Positions 35,217 through 44,923 of a stretch of 64,000 nt of DNA are shown here, piece after piece. This DNA is from Candidatus Nitronereus thalassa (GTDB taxonomy: Bacteria; Nitrospirota; Nitrospiria; Nitrospirales; UBA8639): contig NZ_JAQOUE010000002.1 in NCBI RefSeq assembly GCF_032191465.1, forward strand, positions 62,001-126,000, in the 5' to 3' direction. The first letter of the stretch is position 1. Every line of letters begins with the position of its first letter. A model generated the notes under the pieces. It did not search any database and was not told the DNA's origin. It saw only the letters and a program-made list of their open reading frames with translations. Both the position numbers and the translations under genes were made by a program.

Positions 35217-35870
35217 TCACGCCATTTTCATCAATTCGGCTATCGCGCCGCTGACCCCTTCGAAGATTTGGTGGGGTTTGGCGGTGCCGTACATGTAGGC
35301 TGGGGTGGTGATAATTTTATTGGCGGAATCCACCACGAACTTTTCCACGGCACAGTTCGAATGTTTCGCGCCAGTTTTTTCGACTTCGGATGCGGTTCCT
35401 TGATCATCTCCAATCGTCACATTTACCCCTTTCCCTCCAAAGGCAAGAGCCATTATGGCCGGGGCAATACAAATGGCGGCGATGGGTTTTCGATTTTCAT
35501 GAAATTCTTTCACGATTCGCTTGACTTGGGGATCAATGGCTCCGCCACTACCTTTTTGCGCAAAGTCACACAAATGGAGTGCAGCTCCAAAACCACCAGG
35601 AAAGGCCAGGGCATCAAATTCCTGAGCCTTTAATTCTTCCAAAGGTTGAATTTCGCCCCGCCCAATACGGGCAGCTTCTTGCAGAACATTCCTATTCTGG
35701 CCTGTGGGTTGTTGGGTCAAATGATTGGTTTCAGGCACATCTTTATTCGGGGCAAAACATTTGTACTCCCCACCGTGCTGCCCAATCGCCACTAATGTAC
35801 TAATCGCTTCGGTAATTTCGGCTCCATCCAAGAAACCACATCCTGATAAAATGACAGCGACCTTTTTCAT
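35217..35870 (-). CDS. elbB: ElbB, DJ-1/PfpI-family protein
   Basis: A 217-residue protein with the class I amidotransferase-like DJ-1 fold: VAVILSGCGFLDGAEITE, FPGGFGAALHLCDFA, and the conserved Cys in AAICIAPAIMALA. ElbB was first named in isoprenoid synthesis and may act as a glyoxalase. The length is usual. The esterase gene starts right after its stop and may be co-transcribed. Confidence 0.92.
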   Translation of the reverse strand: MKKVAVILSGCGFLDGAEITEAISTLVAIGQHGGEYKCFAPNKDVPETNHLTQQPTGQNRNVLQEAARIGRGEIQPLEELKAQEFDALAFPGGFGAALHLCDFAQKGSGGAIDPQVKRIVKEFHENRKPIAAICIAPAIMALAFGGKGVNVTIGDDQGTASEVEKTGAKHSNCAVEKFVVDSANKIITTPAYMYGTAKPHQIFEGVSGAIAELMKMA

Positions 35871-35917
35871 GATTCCCTCCCGAATGGCTATGAATATTTC
35901 TCTGCCATATTTTGCCC

Positions 35918-37054
35918 TTACTGTATCTTCGAATTCAAATCTCCAGAGATCAAGACATCATCCCCTAGGGGTTGCATGCGAATATTTGAGACCGCGATTT
36001 TTTGGACCAAGTGCTTGGGCGAAAGACCGCCAACCAGGCCTTTGGAATTTTGGCCGCCTAATAAAGTTGGGGCCATATACAGGAACACTCGATTCACCAA
36101 CCCTTCACGTAAGAAACTGGCGTTTAACTCACTACCACCTTCTACCATCAAGCTAGTGATTCCCATATTTCCCAGTTCTTGAAGACAACGACGAATGGAA
36201 ACCCGCTTGGCCTTTTGGGGAACAACTAACACCTCAACCCACTTCGAACGCAATTGTTCCATTTTCTTGTGACTTGCCTGGGAAGTCGTCGCAATGGCAG
36301 TTGGGCTGGTCTCAATATTTTTTAAGACCCGTGCGTCGAGAGGGATTCGAAGAGTACTATCGAAAATTAACCGAACCGGCTGTCGAGTACTGGATGTTTT
36401 CTCTTTTTGGCCAGAAAGCCGTGCTGTCAGTTGAGGATCATCTTGAAATACCGTGTTCACGCCGACAGCAATCGCATCGACTTGGCTGCGGAGTTGATGC
36501 ACATGCGCACGAGCTTGCATTCCCGTGATCCACTTTGACTCTCCTGTTGCTGTTGCAATCTGTCCATCTAAGGTCATCGCTGCCTTGAGAATGACAAACG
36601 GCTGACCTGTTTTCACCCAATGAATATACACCTCGTTGAGTTCGGCGGCTTCCCGCTTCAAGCAGCCAACGTCTACTCTAATGCCTGCCCTTTTCAATTG
36701 CTGGAGGCCGCGACCCGCCACCTGTGGATTGGGGTCCCGCATAGCCACCACTACACGCCGAACCCCGGACTGAATTATGAGTGGCACACAAGGCGGAGTC
36801 CGTTTTTCGGTATGGCAACAGGGTTCTAAGGTGAGGTAGAGTGTGGCGTGACGAGATTTGGATTTGGCTTGTTCTAGAGCAAAGACTTCGGCGTGAGGGC
36901 CACCGGCTTGCTTATGATACCCAGAACCGACCCTTTTCCCCTTGGCCACCACGACTGCGCCGACCATAGGATTTGGACTGGTAGTGCCCCTGCCTCTTGC
37001 CGCAAGAGTTAGGGCCTGTTTCATGAAAAGGACGTCTTGATCGACGTCAGTCAC
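35918..37054 (-). CDS. ribD: riboflavin biosynthesis bifunctional deaminase/reductase
   Basis: A 378-residue RibD enzyme for the second and third steps of riboflavin synthesis. The N-terminal deaminase has the zinc site HAEVFALEQ...PCCHTEKRTPPC. The C-terminal reductase part begins near PFVILKAAMTLDGQIATATG and includes TSLMVEGGSELNASFL. The length is usual. The GTG start overlaps the ppdK stop by four bases (GTGA), so the two are translationally coupled. Confidence 0.95.
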   Translation of the reverse strand: MTDVDQDVLFMKQALTLAARGRGTTSPNPMVGAVVVAKGKRVGSGYHKQAGGPHAEVFALEQAKSKSRHATLYLTLEPCCHTEKRTPPCVPLIIQSGVRRVVVAMRDPNPQVAGRGLQQLKRAGIRVDVGCLKREAAELNEVYIHWVKTGQPFVILKAAMTLDGQIATATGESKWITGMQARAHVHQLRSQVDAIAVGVNTVFQDDPQLTARLSGQKEKTSSTRQPVRLIFDSTLRIPLDARVLKNIETSPTAIATTSQASHKKMEQLRSKWVEVLVVPQKAKRVSIRRCLQELGNMGITSLMVEGGSELNASFLREGLVNRVFLYMAPTLLGGQNSKGLVGGLSPKHLVQKIAVSNIRMQPLGDDVLISGDLNSKIQ

Positions 37055-39900
37055 CGGCGAGCTTTGGTTTTTCGTGGACGAGCTTTGGTTTTGGCTTTTG
37101 GTTTTTTGGTAGTAGCCGTCACACGGCGGGCATGAGCCTTAGTTTTTGTGGAAGCCTTTCCCACTTTTTTCTTGGACTTGGTCGCAGGCTTTTGGCCTTC
37201 GGCATTGAGCACCGCCTGGGCTGCAGCCAATCGAGCAATTGCCACGCGATAGGGCGAACAACTGACATAGTGCAATCCCAGAGAATGACAAAATTCTACA
37301 GAGCTTGGCTCTCCGCCATGTTCCCCGCAAATCCCAAGTTTAATATTCGGTCGAGTGACACGACCTTCGTTCATAGCCAAGCGCATGACAGCCCCCACGC
37401 CTTCCTGGTCCAGAACAGCAAAGGGGTCAAAATCCAGCAAATGATGTTCACGATAAAATCCCGTAAAACGGAACGCATCATCCCTGGACAATCCATAGGT
37501 GGTTTGCGTCAAGTCATTGGTGCCAAAGGAAAAGAATTCAGCGTCTTCGGCAATCTGTCGGGCCGTCACTGCCGCACGCGGCAATTCAATCATCGTTCCG
37601 ACCAAATAGGAGAGCTTGACTCCGCATTGTTTCATGGTTGCGTTAGCCACTTCTTTAATGATCGCCTTTTGTGCCTTCATTTCCGTGGCCATACCGACCA
37701 GGGGAATCATTATTTCAGGAATGATCTTTTTACCTTCCTTGGCAACTTCGCAGGCAGCCTCCATGATAGCACGTACTTGCATACGAGTGATTTCGGGCAT
37801 GGTGATTCCAAGCCGACATCCTCGTAGCCCAAGCATGGGATTATATTCATGGAGATCATCAACACGTTCCAAAATAAATTTCTTCTCTTCAATCTCCGAC
37901 GCGCTTCCATTCGTTAACTCAAGACGAGCAATGTCGACCATCAACTGTTCACGCTTCGGCAAAAACTCATGGAGCGGTGGATCCAGCAACCTAATGGTCA
38001 CGGGAAACCCCTTCATTTGACGATACAAACCGATGAAGTCTTCCCGTTGCAGAGGAAGAAGCTGCGCCAAATATTTCTCCCGTTTTTCCGGAGTCGAGGC
38101 AAGAATCATGGCCTCCATAATCGGGGCACGGTCCTCAGCGAAAAACATATGTTCCGTTCGGCAAAGACCAATACCTTCGGCACCGAAGCCACGGGCGATT
38201 TGTGCTTGATCTGGCGCATCGGCATTGGCCCGAACCTTTAGATGTCGAATCTGATCAGCCCAACTGAGTAGCGTGGCAAACAGGCGATATTTCTCAGACT
38301 CCTTAGCAGTCATGTTGCCTTGAATGACCTGCACCACTTCAGACGGGACCACCGAAAGCATCCCCCCATACACAAATCCCGTAAATCCGTTTAGGGAAAT
38401 GCTATCCCCTTCCTGGAAAACAGACGGCCCAATTCTCACTTTGCCTTGGCCCTCTAAGACCTCGACATCTTCACAACCGGCGACACAGACTTTTCCCATT
38501 TGGCGCGCCACTACCGCGGCATGAGAGGTCATACCACCCGTCGCCGTTAAAAATCCTTCTGAGGCATACATGCCGTGAATATCATCGGGACTCGTTTCTT
38601 TTCGAACCAGAATGGTCTTTTCTCCACGAGCTTTCATGGTTACGGCTTGTTCTGGTGTTAAGGCAATCTTGCCAGAGGCGGCACCAGGTCCAGCCGGCAA
38701 TCCTCGTCCAATCGGTTGAAATTTCTTTTCCTCGGAAGGTTCGAAAATCGGGTAGAGGTATTGTGCGATTTGATCGGGATCAACGCGACGGACGGCTTCC
38801 TTTTTGGTGATGAGGCCTTCCTTCACCATTTCCACTGCAATCCGCACTGAGGCAATCCCCGTGCGTTTTCCCACACGAGTTTGCAACATATAGAGTTTGC
38901 CTTCTTGAATGGTAAACTCCATGTCTTGCATATCCCGATAATGTTTTTCCAATGTCTTTTGGGTAGTCATGAGCGTTTTATACGCCGAAGGAAGCTTATC
39001 TTTTAAGGCATTCACTGGAAGAGGCGTTCGGATACCGGCCACAACGTCCTCACCTTGAGCATTCAACAAAAATTCGCCAAAAAATTTGCGAACACCGCTG
39101 GACGGATCTCGGGTAAACGCCACGCCTGTTCCGCTAGTATCACCCATGTTGCCAAAGACCATGGATTGGACATTTACGGCAGTCCCCCAAGTATCGGGAA
39201 TATCGTAGATTTTTCTATAAGTGACCGCGCGATCTCCAAACCAGGAGGTAAACACCGCATTGATCCCCATCTTTAATTGCTCAAACGGATCGTCAGGAAA
39301 TTTCCTTCTGGTTTCTCGAAGAACCACATCTTTAAATTGAGTCACAAGACTGGCCAGTCCCTCGACGGGGATATCCGTATCACTCTTCACACCAAACGTT
39401 TTTTTGGTTTGATGGAGGACGGATTCAAATTTGTCTCGATGGATGTCCATCACCACGGAACCGAACATCGTAATAAAGCGTCGATAGGCATCCATGGCAA
39501 ATCGAGGATTATTAGTTTTTTGCGCGAGCGCTTTTACGGTCACATCATTCAACCCAAGGTTGAGCACGGTATCCATCATACCGGGCATGGAGGCCCGCGC
39601 ACCCGACCGCACCGAGACGAGTAAAGGATTTTTCGAATCGCCAAACCCGGCCTTCATGGATTTCTCCACGCGCTTTAACCCTTGTAGCGTCTGCTCCCAC
39701 ATACCGGGAGGATATTTTTTCTTGGATTTAAAATATTCGAGGCAGGCTTCGGTCGTGATGGTGAATCCAGAGGGGACAGTAATTTTCAGGTTGGTCATTT
39801 CGGCAAGCCCGGCGCCTTTTCCGCCAAGGAGCTCCCTCATTGAGCCTTTTCCTTCGGCTTTCCCGTCACCAAAGTAATAGACGTACTTCTTCTTTCCCAT
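37051..39900 (-). CDS. ppdK: pyruvate, phosphate dikinase with basic C-terminal tail
   Basis: From ATG 39900 (AAGGGGGAG seven bases upstream) the product is 949 residues. The ATP-grasp domain is N-terminal (LLGGKGAGLAEMTNLKI). The phospho-histidine swivel segment is GGMTSHAAVVARQMGKVC. The PEP-binding domain (GICGEHGGEPSSVEF, SCSPYRVAIARLAAAQA) is C-terminal. The enzyme interconverts pyruvate and PEP. After the usual end the chain runs on for about 46 very basic residues (KSKKKVGKASTKTKAHARR, ATTKKPKAKTKARPRKTKARR type), a histone-like tail not normal for this enzyme. Gene order is glyQ-glyS-membrane protein-ppdK-ribD. Confidence 0.95.
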   Translation of the reverse strand: MGKKKYVYYFGDGKAEGKGSMRELLGGKGAGLAEMTNLKITVPSGFTITTEACLEYFKSKKKYPPGMWEQTLQGLKRVEKSMKAGFGDSKNPLLVSVRSGARASMPGMMDTVLNLGLNDVTVKALAQKTNNPRFAMDAYRRFITMFGSVVMDIHRDKFESVLHQTKKTFGVKSDTDIPVEGLASLVTQFKDVVLRETRRKFPDDPFEQLKMGINAVFTSWFGDRAVTYRKIYDIPDTWGTAVNVQSMVFGNMGDTSGTGVAFTRDPSSGVRKFFGEFLLNAQGEDVVAGIRTPLPVNALKDKLPSAYKTLMTTQKTLEKHYRDMQDMEFTIQEGKLYMLQTRVGKRTGIASVRIAVEMVKEGLITKKEAVRRVDPDQIAQYLYPIFEPSEEKKFQPIGRGLPAGPGAASGKIALTPEQAVTMKARGEKTILVRKETSPDDIHGMYASEGFLTATGGMTSHAAVVARQMGKVCVAGCEDVEVLEGQGKVRIGPSVFQEGDSISLNGFTGFVYGGMLSVVPSEVVQVIQGNMTAKESEKYRLFATLLSWADQIRHLKVRANADAPDQAQIARGFGAEGIGLCRTEHMFFAEDRAPIMEAMILASTPEKREKYLAQLLPLQREDFIGLYRQMKGFPVTIRLLDPPLHEFLPKREQLMVDIARLELTNGSASEIEEKKFILERVDDLHEYNPMLGLRGCRLGITMPEITRMQVRAIMEAACEVAKEGKKIIPEIMIPLVGMATEMKAQKAIIKEVANATMKQCGVKLSYLVGTMIELPRAAVTARQIAEDAEFFSFGTNDLTQTTYGLSRDDAFRFTGFYREHHLLDFDPFAVLDQEGVGAVMRLAMNEGRVTRPNIKLGICGEHGGEPSSVEFCHSLGLHYVSCSPYRVAIARLAAAQAVLNAEGQKPATKSKKKVGKASTKTKAHARRVTATTKKPKAKTKARPRKTKARR

Positions 39901-40100
39901 GCGTTGGCTCCCCCTTTTTGGCTGCAAATGAACCAGCCCGCCGATTCACTTCATTCATTCAAACGAAGCGAAAATGTACCATACTTTCAAAATTTCTCAA
40001 AAATAAATCTTAAGTACCAACCCTCGACCTTGAGAAGATTCATGCCCTTGCCAGAGGTTATCCACAGATCCCCATGAACACCTTCAATTGAGAATGACGA

Positions 40101-40586
40101 CTAGCCATTGCCCGCCACAAGTCGCCGTTGATACCAAATGAGGAGATACCGCTTCACTCCTAGGCCCGAACCAATCACCACGACAACAAACGCGAGGAGC
40201 CCCAGAATATGGAAATCCTCGTTTCGAGCATTGGGGTAGTATAAATTCCCATCCTCTCCCATTGCTAACGGTTCATTGGTCCTTATTGTATGCACTTGTC
40301 CGGTGGGATCGTTGGTATCCAGCCATTCAGTGCATACCTGAATCGGGGTTTCCACTCCGGAGACTTTCATGACAGTAATTCCCACGCAATGACCGCTCGC
40401 TGGATCATAGAGTTCAGCATTCGTGAGTACAAAATCCAGATCTATGCCACTGGCCCAGAGCCCGCCTAATAACACGCCATTACACACGATAATTAATATC
40501 AGGGTAATTCCAATTCGAAACCAGCGAAACCGTGCTTCAGAAAAAATCATGGGATCTGGGCATCCCCTTCTCATAGAACAAGCCAC
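40101..40586 (-). CDS. membrane protein, unknown
   Basis: Up to 161 residues with an N-terminal membrane helix (IGITLILIIVCNGVLLGGLW), a periplasmic part with Cys-containing strands (ASGHCVGITVMKV...TPIQVCTEWL), and a C-terminal helix (ILGLLAFVVVVIGSGLG) before a basic end. Two cysteines could form a disulfide. The start is unclear among GTG 40586, ATG 40574 and ATG 40550. It lies between glyS and ppdK on the same strand; nothing in the sequence gives a function. Confidence 0.7.
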   Translation of the reverse strand: MACSMRRGCPDPMIFSEARFRWFRIGITLILIIVCNGVLLGGLWASGIDLDFVLTNAELYDPASGHCVGITVMKVSGVETPIQVCTEWLDTNDPTGQVHTIRTNEPLAMGEDGNLYYPNARNEDFHILGLLAFVVVVIGSGLGVKRYLLIWYQRRLVAGNG

Positions 40587-40606
40587 CGGACTCGTATGGT
40601 TGATGG

Positions 40607-42829
40607 CTATGAGCTCTGAACTTGAATCTGCGACAAGTCCCCTATGCCTAAAAATAACTTATCGATCTTTCGCAACAAGGACAAACGGTTGGCACGAATG
40701 TCAGGCTCCGGCGCGTTCACCAACACTCCATCAAAAAAAGCATCGATGGGGGATTTCAACTCAATGAGCGCTTGGAGGGCCTTTGAGTAATCAATGGCTT
40801 TGATGGAAGCGTCCACAGTGTCTTGGGCCATTTCAACAAACTGGAAAAGCGCCTGCTCGGACTGATGGACCAAAAGCGCCGCATTCACATCAATGGCGGT
40901 CCATTGTTCTTTTTCGACCAAACGATGCGCCCGCTTAAATCCCACCATTAATGGGTCAAAGTCTTTTTGGGTCGTGATCGCTTGAAGAGCATGCATGCGG
41001 GAAAACAGATCCGCCATGGAGAATCGGTCAACGGGGCGTCCTTTGAGGACAGCCGCCATGACATCTTCTCGAAAACTATGGAGGGTTCGTCCGTAAAATC
41101 GTAGCCGATCTTCCAGAAATTCCACCAAAATCTGAAGTGGCCCGGGCCTAGGGTTTTCACCTTCCTCTGGCGAAGGCGACTCCGATTTCACGCCCTGCTT
41201 CTCCAATAATTGTTCCGCTAACCTGAGGAGGTCGATCAGATTCACATTAATATTCGCTTCAACCAAAATTCGAACAAGCCCAAAAGCCTGTCGTCGAAGC
41301 GCAAAGGGATCTTCCGAGCCGGACGGAATCATGCCCACCTGAAAAAAGGCCGCCAAAGTATCTATCCTATCGGCGAGCGATAATAACCGACCAACCGCCG
41401 TCACAGGAATCGCATCTTCTGGGGTTCGAGGTTGATAGGATTCTCCCAAGGCCTGACACACCTCCGCGGGTTCCCCATCGTGAGTCGCATATTCCCGCCC
41501 CATCACCCCCTGTAACGTCGGAAACTCGCCAACCATTCCCGTGATCAGATCGGCCTTATTTAACAAGGCCGCTCGCTGACAAGACTCTTTATGGCCGGCT
41601 AAACCCGAAGCATCCGCCAGAGCTCCTATTAAAGAAATCGTCCGTTCAGTTTTTTGATACAACGTCCCAAGTTTTTTATGAAACACCACTCCATTCAAGT
41701 GACTCACCCGATCAGCTAATTTTCCCTTGCAGTCCTGTTCAAAAAAGTATTGAGCATCAGAAAGGCGGGCCGCCAACACCCGCTCGTTCCCTGCGGTGAT
41801 GACCTCCATTTTGGGAATCTTCATATTGGTTGGCGCAAGAAATCGTGGAAGCAGCGTTTGTTTGGAAGTCACTACCGAAAAAAAACCTTGATGTTCCTTC
41901 ATGGAGGTAATGAGAACCTCCGGCGGCAGGCCTAAATACTTTTTATCAAACTCCCCGCACACCATATTCGGACATTCAAGGGAAAAGACGGCTTGATCCA
42001 ACAACTCATCGTGATTAGCAGGATACGGCTGACCTTTCACCGTCTTGGCAAGGCTTTGGGTCAAGTTTTTTATTGCCGTACGCCTTCGAAGTGGATCGGC
42101 CACGACCCCCGCTCGTTCGAGAGTCGTTTCATAAACCTCCGGTCGCTTTACCTCTAAACCCTTGGTGGCCATTAACCTTGTGGTCTTTCCCGTCATGAAC
42201 CGATGGCCCCACGTCCGGTTCCCCGATTTCACGCCACCGACCTCAACCGAAATCGTACGAGATCCAAGTAGGGCGACGACCCATCGAATGGGCCGAGGAT
42301 ACCGCATCCCCGAAGCATTCCATCGCATGGTCTTTGGAAATGAAAGACCTTGAATGAGCTGCGGCACACTTTCTTTTAACACCATATCTGTGGGTCGGCC
42401 TTCTCGGTGCTTCACTGCACAAACATATTCACCTTTGGGGGTTTCACGAATTTGTAGAGCGGTGGCATGTATGCCTTGAGATTTCGCAAACCCTTCTGCC
42501 GCTTTGGTGGGTTTTCCTTGCGCGTCAAACGCTACCGCCTTTGACGGCCCCAATACTTCCTGATGAGATGAGGTTTGTTTTTTGGCCACACCCTCGGCTA
42601 GGACAGCCAAGCGTCGTGGCGTTCCAAACGACCGAATGGCCCCATGGTTTACATGTTGTTCAGTCAGCATCTCAGCGAGAGATTTCGCCAATTGCGTCAT
42701 GGCCGGTTGGATCATTTGCCAAGGTAATTCCTCGGAACCAATTTCAAGAAGGAACGACGTGGTGCCGGATTTGGAAGGTTGAGTTTTTGCTTTTGACGAG
42801 GGGGATTTTTTGGAAGAACGTTTTTTCAT
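40607..42829 (-). CDS. glyS: glycyl-tRNA synthetase beta subunit
   Basis: A 740-residue beta subunit of the alpha2beta2 glycyl-tRNA synthetase. Landmarks are LEIGSEELPWQMI at the N-terminal core, RPIRWVVALLG, and DPFALRRQAFGLVRIL near residue 580. The N terminus carries an extra Lys/Ser-rich stretch of about 25 residues (KKRSSKKSPSSKAKTQPSK) before the normal start of the fold. glyQ lies nine bases upstream, as expected for the subunit pair. Confidence 0.95.
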   Translation of the reverse strand: MKKRSSKKSPSSKAKTQPSKSGTTSFLLEIGSEELPWQMIQPAMTQLAKSLAEMLTEQHVNHGAIRSFGTPRRLAVLAEGVAKKQTSSHQEVLGPSKAVAFDAQGKPTKAAEGFAKSQGIHATALQIRETPKGEYVCAVKHREGRPTDMVLKESVPQLIQGLSFPKTMRWNASGMRYPRPIRWVVALLGSRTISVEVGGVKSGNRTWGHRFMTGKTTRLMATKGLEVKRPEVYETTLERAGVVADPLRRRTAIKNLTQSLAKTVKGQPYPANHDELLDQAVFSLECPNMVCGEFDKKYLGLPPEVLITSMKEHQGFFSVVTSKQTLLPRFLAPTNMKIPKMEVITAGNERVLAARLSDAQYFFEQDCKGKLADRVSHLNGVVFHKKLGTLYQKTERTISLIGALADASGLAGHKESCQRAALLNKADLITGMVGEFPTLQGVMGREYATHDGEPAEVCQALGESYQPRTPEDAIPVTAVGRLLSLADRIDTLAAFFQVGMIPSGSEDPFALRRQAFGLVRILVEANINVNLIDLLRLAEQLLEKQGVKSESPSPEEGENPRPGPLQILVEFLEDRLRFYGRTLHSFREDVMAAVLKGRPVDRFSMADLFSRMHALQAITTQKDFDPLMVGFKRAHRLVEKEQWTAIDVNAALLVHQSEQALFQFVEMAQDTVDASIKAIDYSKALQALIELKSPIDAFFDGVLVNAPEPDIRANRLSLLRKIDKLFLGIGDLSQIQVQSS

Positions 42830-42838
42830 GCAGGGGCC

Positions 42839-43807
42839 TTATTTCTTTTTTGAGACCATCGAGGCAGCCCCGGAATCCACCTTTCCCTGTTTTGTTGGCA
42901 AAATACGAGTAGACCGTCTCGATGACGTTGACACCACGGGGGCTTTTAACAGGGGAAAACCCATGGTCTCTCGACGCTCAACATAAGCCGCAGCACAGGC
43001 CCGGGCTAAACCTCGAACCCGTCCAATATATCCTGTCCGTTCCGCTACACTGATTGCGCCACGCGCATCCAACACATTGAACCAATGCGACGATTTCATA
43101 CAGTAGTCATAGGCGGGAAGCACCAGCCCTTGTGCTAATAGTTTCTGACATTCCGCTTCACAGGACGTAAACATCGCACTGACCATATTGACATCCGCCA
43201 ATTCGAAATTATACGTAGAAAACTGCACCTCGGCATCATGAAATAATTCCCCGTAGGTCATATCCTTCGTCCACTTGAGATCATAAACGTTATCCACATC
43301 TTGAATGTACATCGCGATACGTTCGGTCCCGTAGGTCAACTCGACGGTAATCGGATCGAGGGTTTGTCCGCCCGCTTCCTGAAAATATGTGAATTGAGTG
43401 ATCTCCATGCCATCCAATCGCACTTCCCAACCCAAACCCCATGCCCCAAGGGTCGGAGATTCCCAGTCATCCTGGATAAATTGAATATCATGCTTTCGAG
43501 GATCAATACCGAGAGCAGCCAGGCTCTCTAAATACAACGCTTGAACATTGTCAGGGCAAGGTTTCATCACCACCTGATATTGGTAGTAATGTTGCAGCCG
43601 GTTGGGATTTTCACCATAGCGTCCATCCGTGGGACGACGGCAGGGTTCCACATATGCCGCACGCCAAGGTTCAGGCCCCAATGCGCGCAAAAAGGTGGCT
43701 GGATTAAACGTGCCAGCCCCCTTTTCCACATCATAGGGTTGGCAAATAATACAGTGTTGGGAAGCCCAGAATTGATGAAGAGAGAGGATGAGGTCCTGGA
43801 CGGTCAC
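42839..43807 (-). CDS. glyQ: glycyl-tRNA synthetase alpha subunit
   Basis: A 322-residue alpha subunit, which holds the aminoacylation site. It has the family opening [39 protein letters not shown] and the class II core [21 protein letters not shown]. The last 35 residues ([17 protein letters not shown]...SKKK) are extra and basic; most homologues end near position 290. The start is GTG 43807. A promoter lies at 43900-43928. Confidence 0.95.
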   Translation of the reverse strand: MTVQDLILSLHQFWASQHCIICQPYDVEKGAGTFNPATFLRALGPEPWRAAYVEPCRRPTDGRYGENPNRLQHYYQYQVVMKPCPDNVQALYLESLAALGIDPRKHDIQFIQDDWESPTLGAWGLGWEVRLDGMEITQFTYFQEAGGQTLDPITVELTYGTERIAMYIQDVDNVYDLKWTKDMTYGELFHDAEVQFSTYNFELADVNMVSAMFTSCEAECQKLLAQGLVLPAYDYCMKSSHWFNVLDARGAISVAERTGYIGRVRGLARACAAAYVERRETMGFPLLKAPVVSTSSRRSTRILPTKQGKVDSGAASMVSKKK

Positions 43808-43899
43808 AGGGGGTGTAGAAAGCCTATGTTAAAAGGCCCGATGGTCGATCTGAATGAGTGAGAAAACTTCCGAGATTTTGTGTCAATAAACAAGTTTGG

Positions 43900-43928
43900 A
43901 ACCTAGCAATAATGGTCAATAGTGTCAA
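43900..43928 (-). promoter_or_regulatory. sigma70 promoter of glyQ
   Basis: TTGACA (43928-43923), a 17-base spacer and TAGGTT (43905-43900) lie upstream of glyQ on the minus strand. The -35 is perfect; the -10 is moderate. Confidence 0.55.
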
Positions 43929-43957
43929 GATAACAGATTGAAAAATCAGGAAAACCC

Positions 43958-43986
43958 TTGCCTTTTTATGAAGGCTTGATTATATT
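43958..43986 (+). promoter_or_regulatory. sigma70 promoter of the 44019 lipoprotein gene
   Basis: TTGCCT (43958-43963), a 17-base spacer and TATATT (43981-43986) lie upstream of ATG 44019. The transcript should start about 25 bases before the start codon. Confidence 0.5.
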
Positions 43987-44018
43987 GCCTTCACATTAAG
44001 CACAATGAGGGGAATTTT

Positions 44019-44327
44019 ATGAAAACCACGTTTCGCCTGTTTCGTAGTTTCTTAGGTATTTCTGCTGCGGCCATTCTGATGTTTGGGTGCGCGGAATTGC
44101 AAACAAATGGAGGGGGCTCCGGTTCCAGTATGGGTGGGTCCAGTGCAGGCTCTTCCACTCCCGTCTCGAGCACCGATGTTGCCTCAGGTCACTACGGGGA
44201 TACCCTAGAAGCATGTCTTGGTCGCATCCCAAGCGGGTCCACGGATTCACAACGCATGTTGGCTGAGCTGACCTGCAAACGTGATGAGGCCGCGAGAAAA
44301 TCGATTAACGCAGTCCCTGGAAATTAA
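44019..44327 (+). CDS. small Ser/Gly-rich lipoprotein
   Basis: A 102-residue protein with a lipoprotein signal ending in LMFGC (Cys near residue 24). A flexible Ser/Gly linker follows (NGGGSGSSMGGSSAGSS), then a short helical C-terminal part with two Cys (LEACLGRIPSGS, LTCKRDEAA). The layout suggests a membrane-tethered peptide. The function is unknown. Its own promoter is at 43958-43986. Confidence 0.82.
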   Translation: MKTTFRLFRSFLGISAAAILMFGCAELQTNGGGSGSSMGGSSAGSSTPVSSTDVASGHYGDTLEACLGRIPSGSTDSQRMLAELTCKRDEAARKSINAVPGN

Positions 44328-44350
44328 TTCATTTCTACGTTGGGATCATG

Positions 44351-44821
44351 TCAGGATCGCCTGATTGGTATTCCTCCCCTTAATTTCCGGCAAGCTAGAC
44401 AGGTAGCGAATCTGCTTTGTTCAAAGGACGATTTGCTACCTGCTGTTTCCACAATCACCACCCCCTTCATTCCTCGATGCCCACGAATGGGACATTGAAA
44501 TTCGTAGACCCCAGAAGGCAAGGTCATAATCAATTCGACGCTTTTCCCTGGCGGGACAGCAATACCTTCCTTTGCGTTAATAGTGAGCAGATTGGGCTCA
44601 CCATTGATTTTGACTTCTGATGCCGATAATAATCGACTCTGAAAGCGATGGATTTCTCGCCCCTGGTTTCTCACGACCAATCTGATCGGTTGCCCCGGAA
44701 TGACTTGAACGCGAGTCGGAGTAAAGCGAAAATCTTCGATGGTAAGATGGACTTCCTGGTATTCATTCGAACATCCACTCCGAAGGAGAAGGATGAGGCC
44801 AATCGAAAACACCACCTTCAT
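44351..44821 (-). CDS. cupredoxin-like lipoprotein
   Basis: From ATG 44821 (AGGTGG four bases upstream) the 156-residue product has a lipoprotein signal ending in LLRSGC, then a cupredoxin domain. The copper ligands fit His in REIHRFQS, then Cys, His and Met in FQCPIRGHRGMKG (type 1 pattern C-x4-H-x2-M). The C-terminal 30 residues (KSSFEQSRFATCLACRKL) extend beyond the fold and hold a CLAC pair. It should be a periplasmic electron carrier; its partner is unknown. Confidence 0.8.
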   Translation of the reverse strand: MKVVFSIGLILLLRSGCSNEYQEVHLTIEDFRFTPTRVQVIPGQPIRLVVRNQGREIHRFQSRLLSASEVKINGEPNLLTINAKEGIAVPPGKSVELIMTLPSGVYEFQCPIRGHRGMKGVVIVETAGSKSSFEQSRFATCLACRKLRGGIPIRRS

Positions 44822-44923
44822 TTGACCACCTAAAATCTGCATGATAGAGTCCATTCACTTCCTATTTGACCCTCTAGGCTGAATGATTTTCAAGCGAATT
44901 TCGGTTCCTCCTTTTTACCCCTC

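Noticed and set aside
43916-43960. Another CAAGGG-like box upstream of glyQ with TATTGA at the same spacing
   Set aside because: It lacks the AG end of the box, and a canonical TTGACA-17-TAGGTT promoter overlaps it. Possibly chance.
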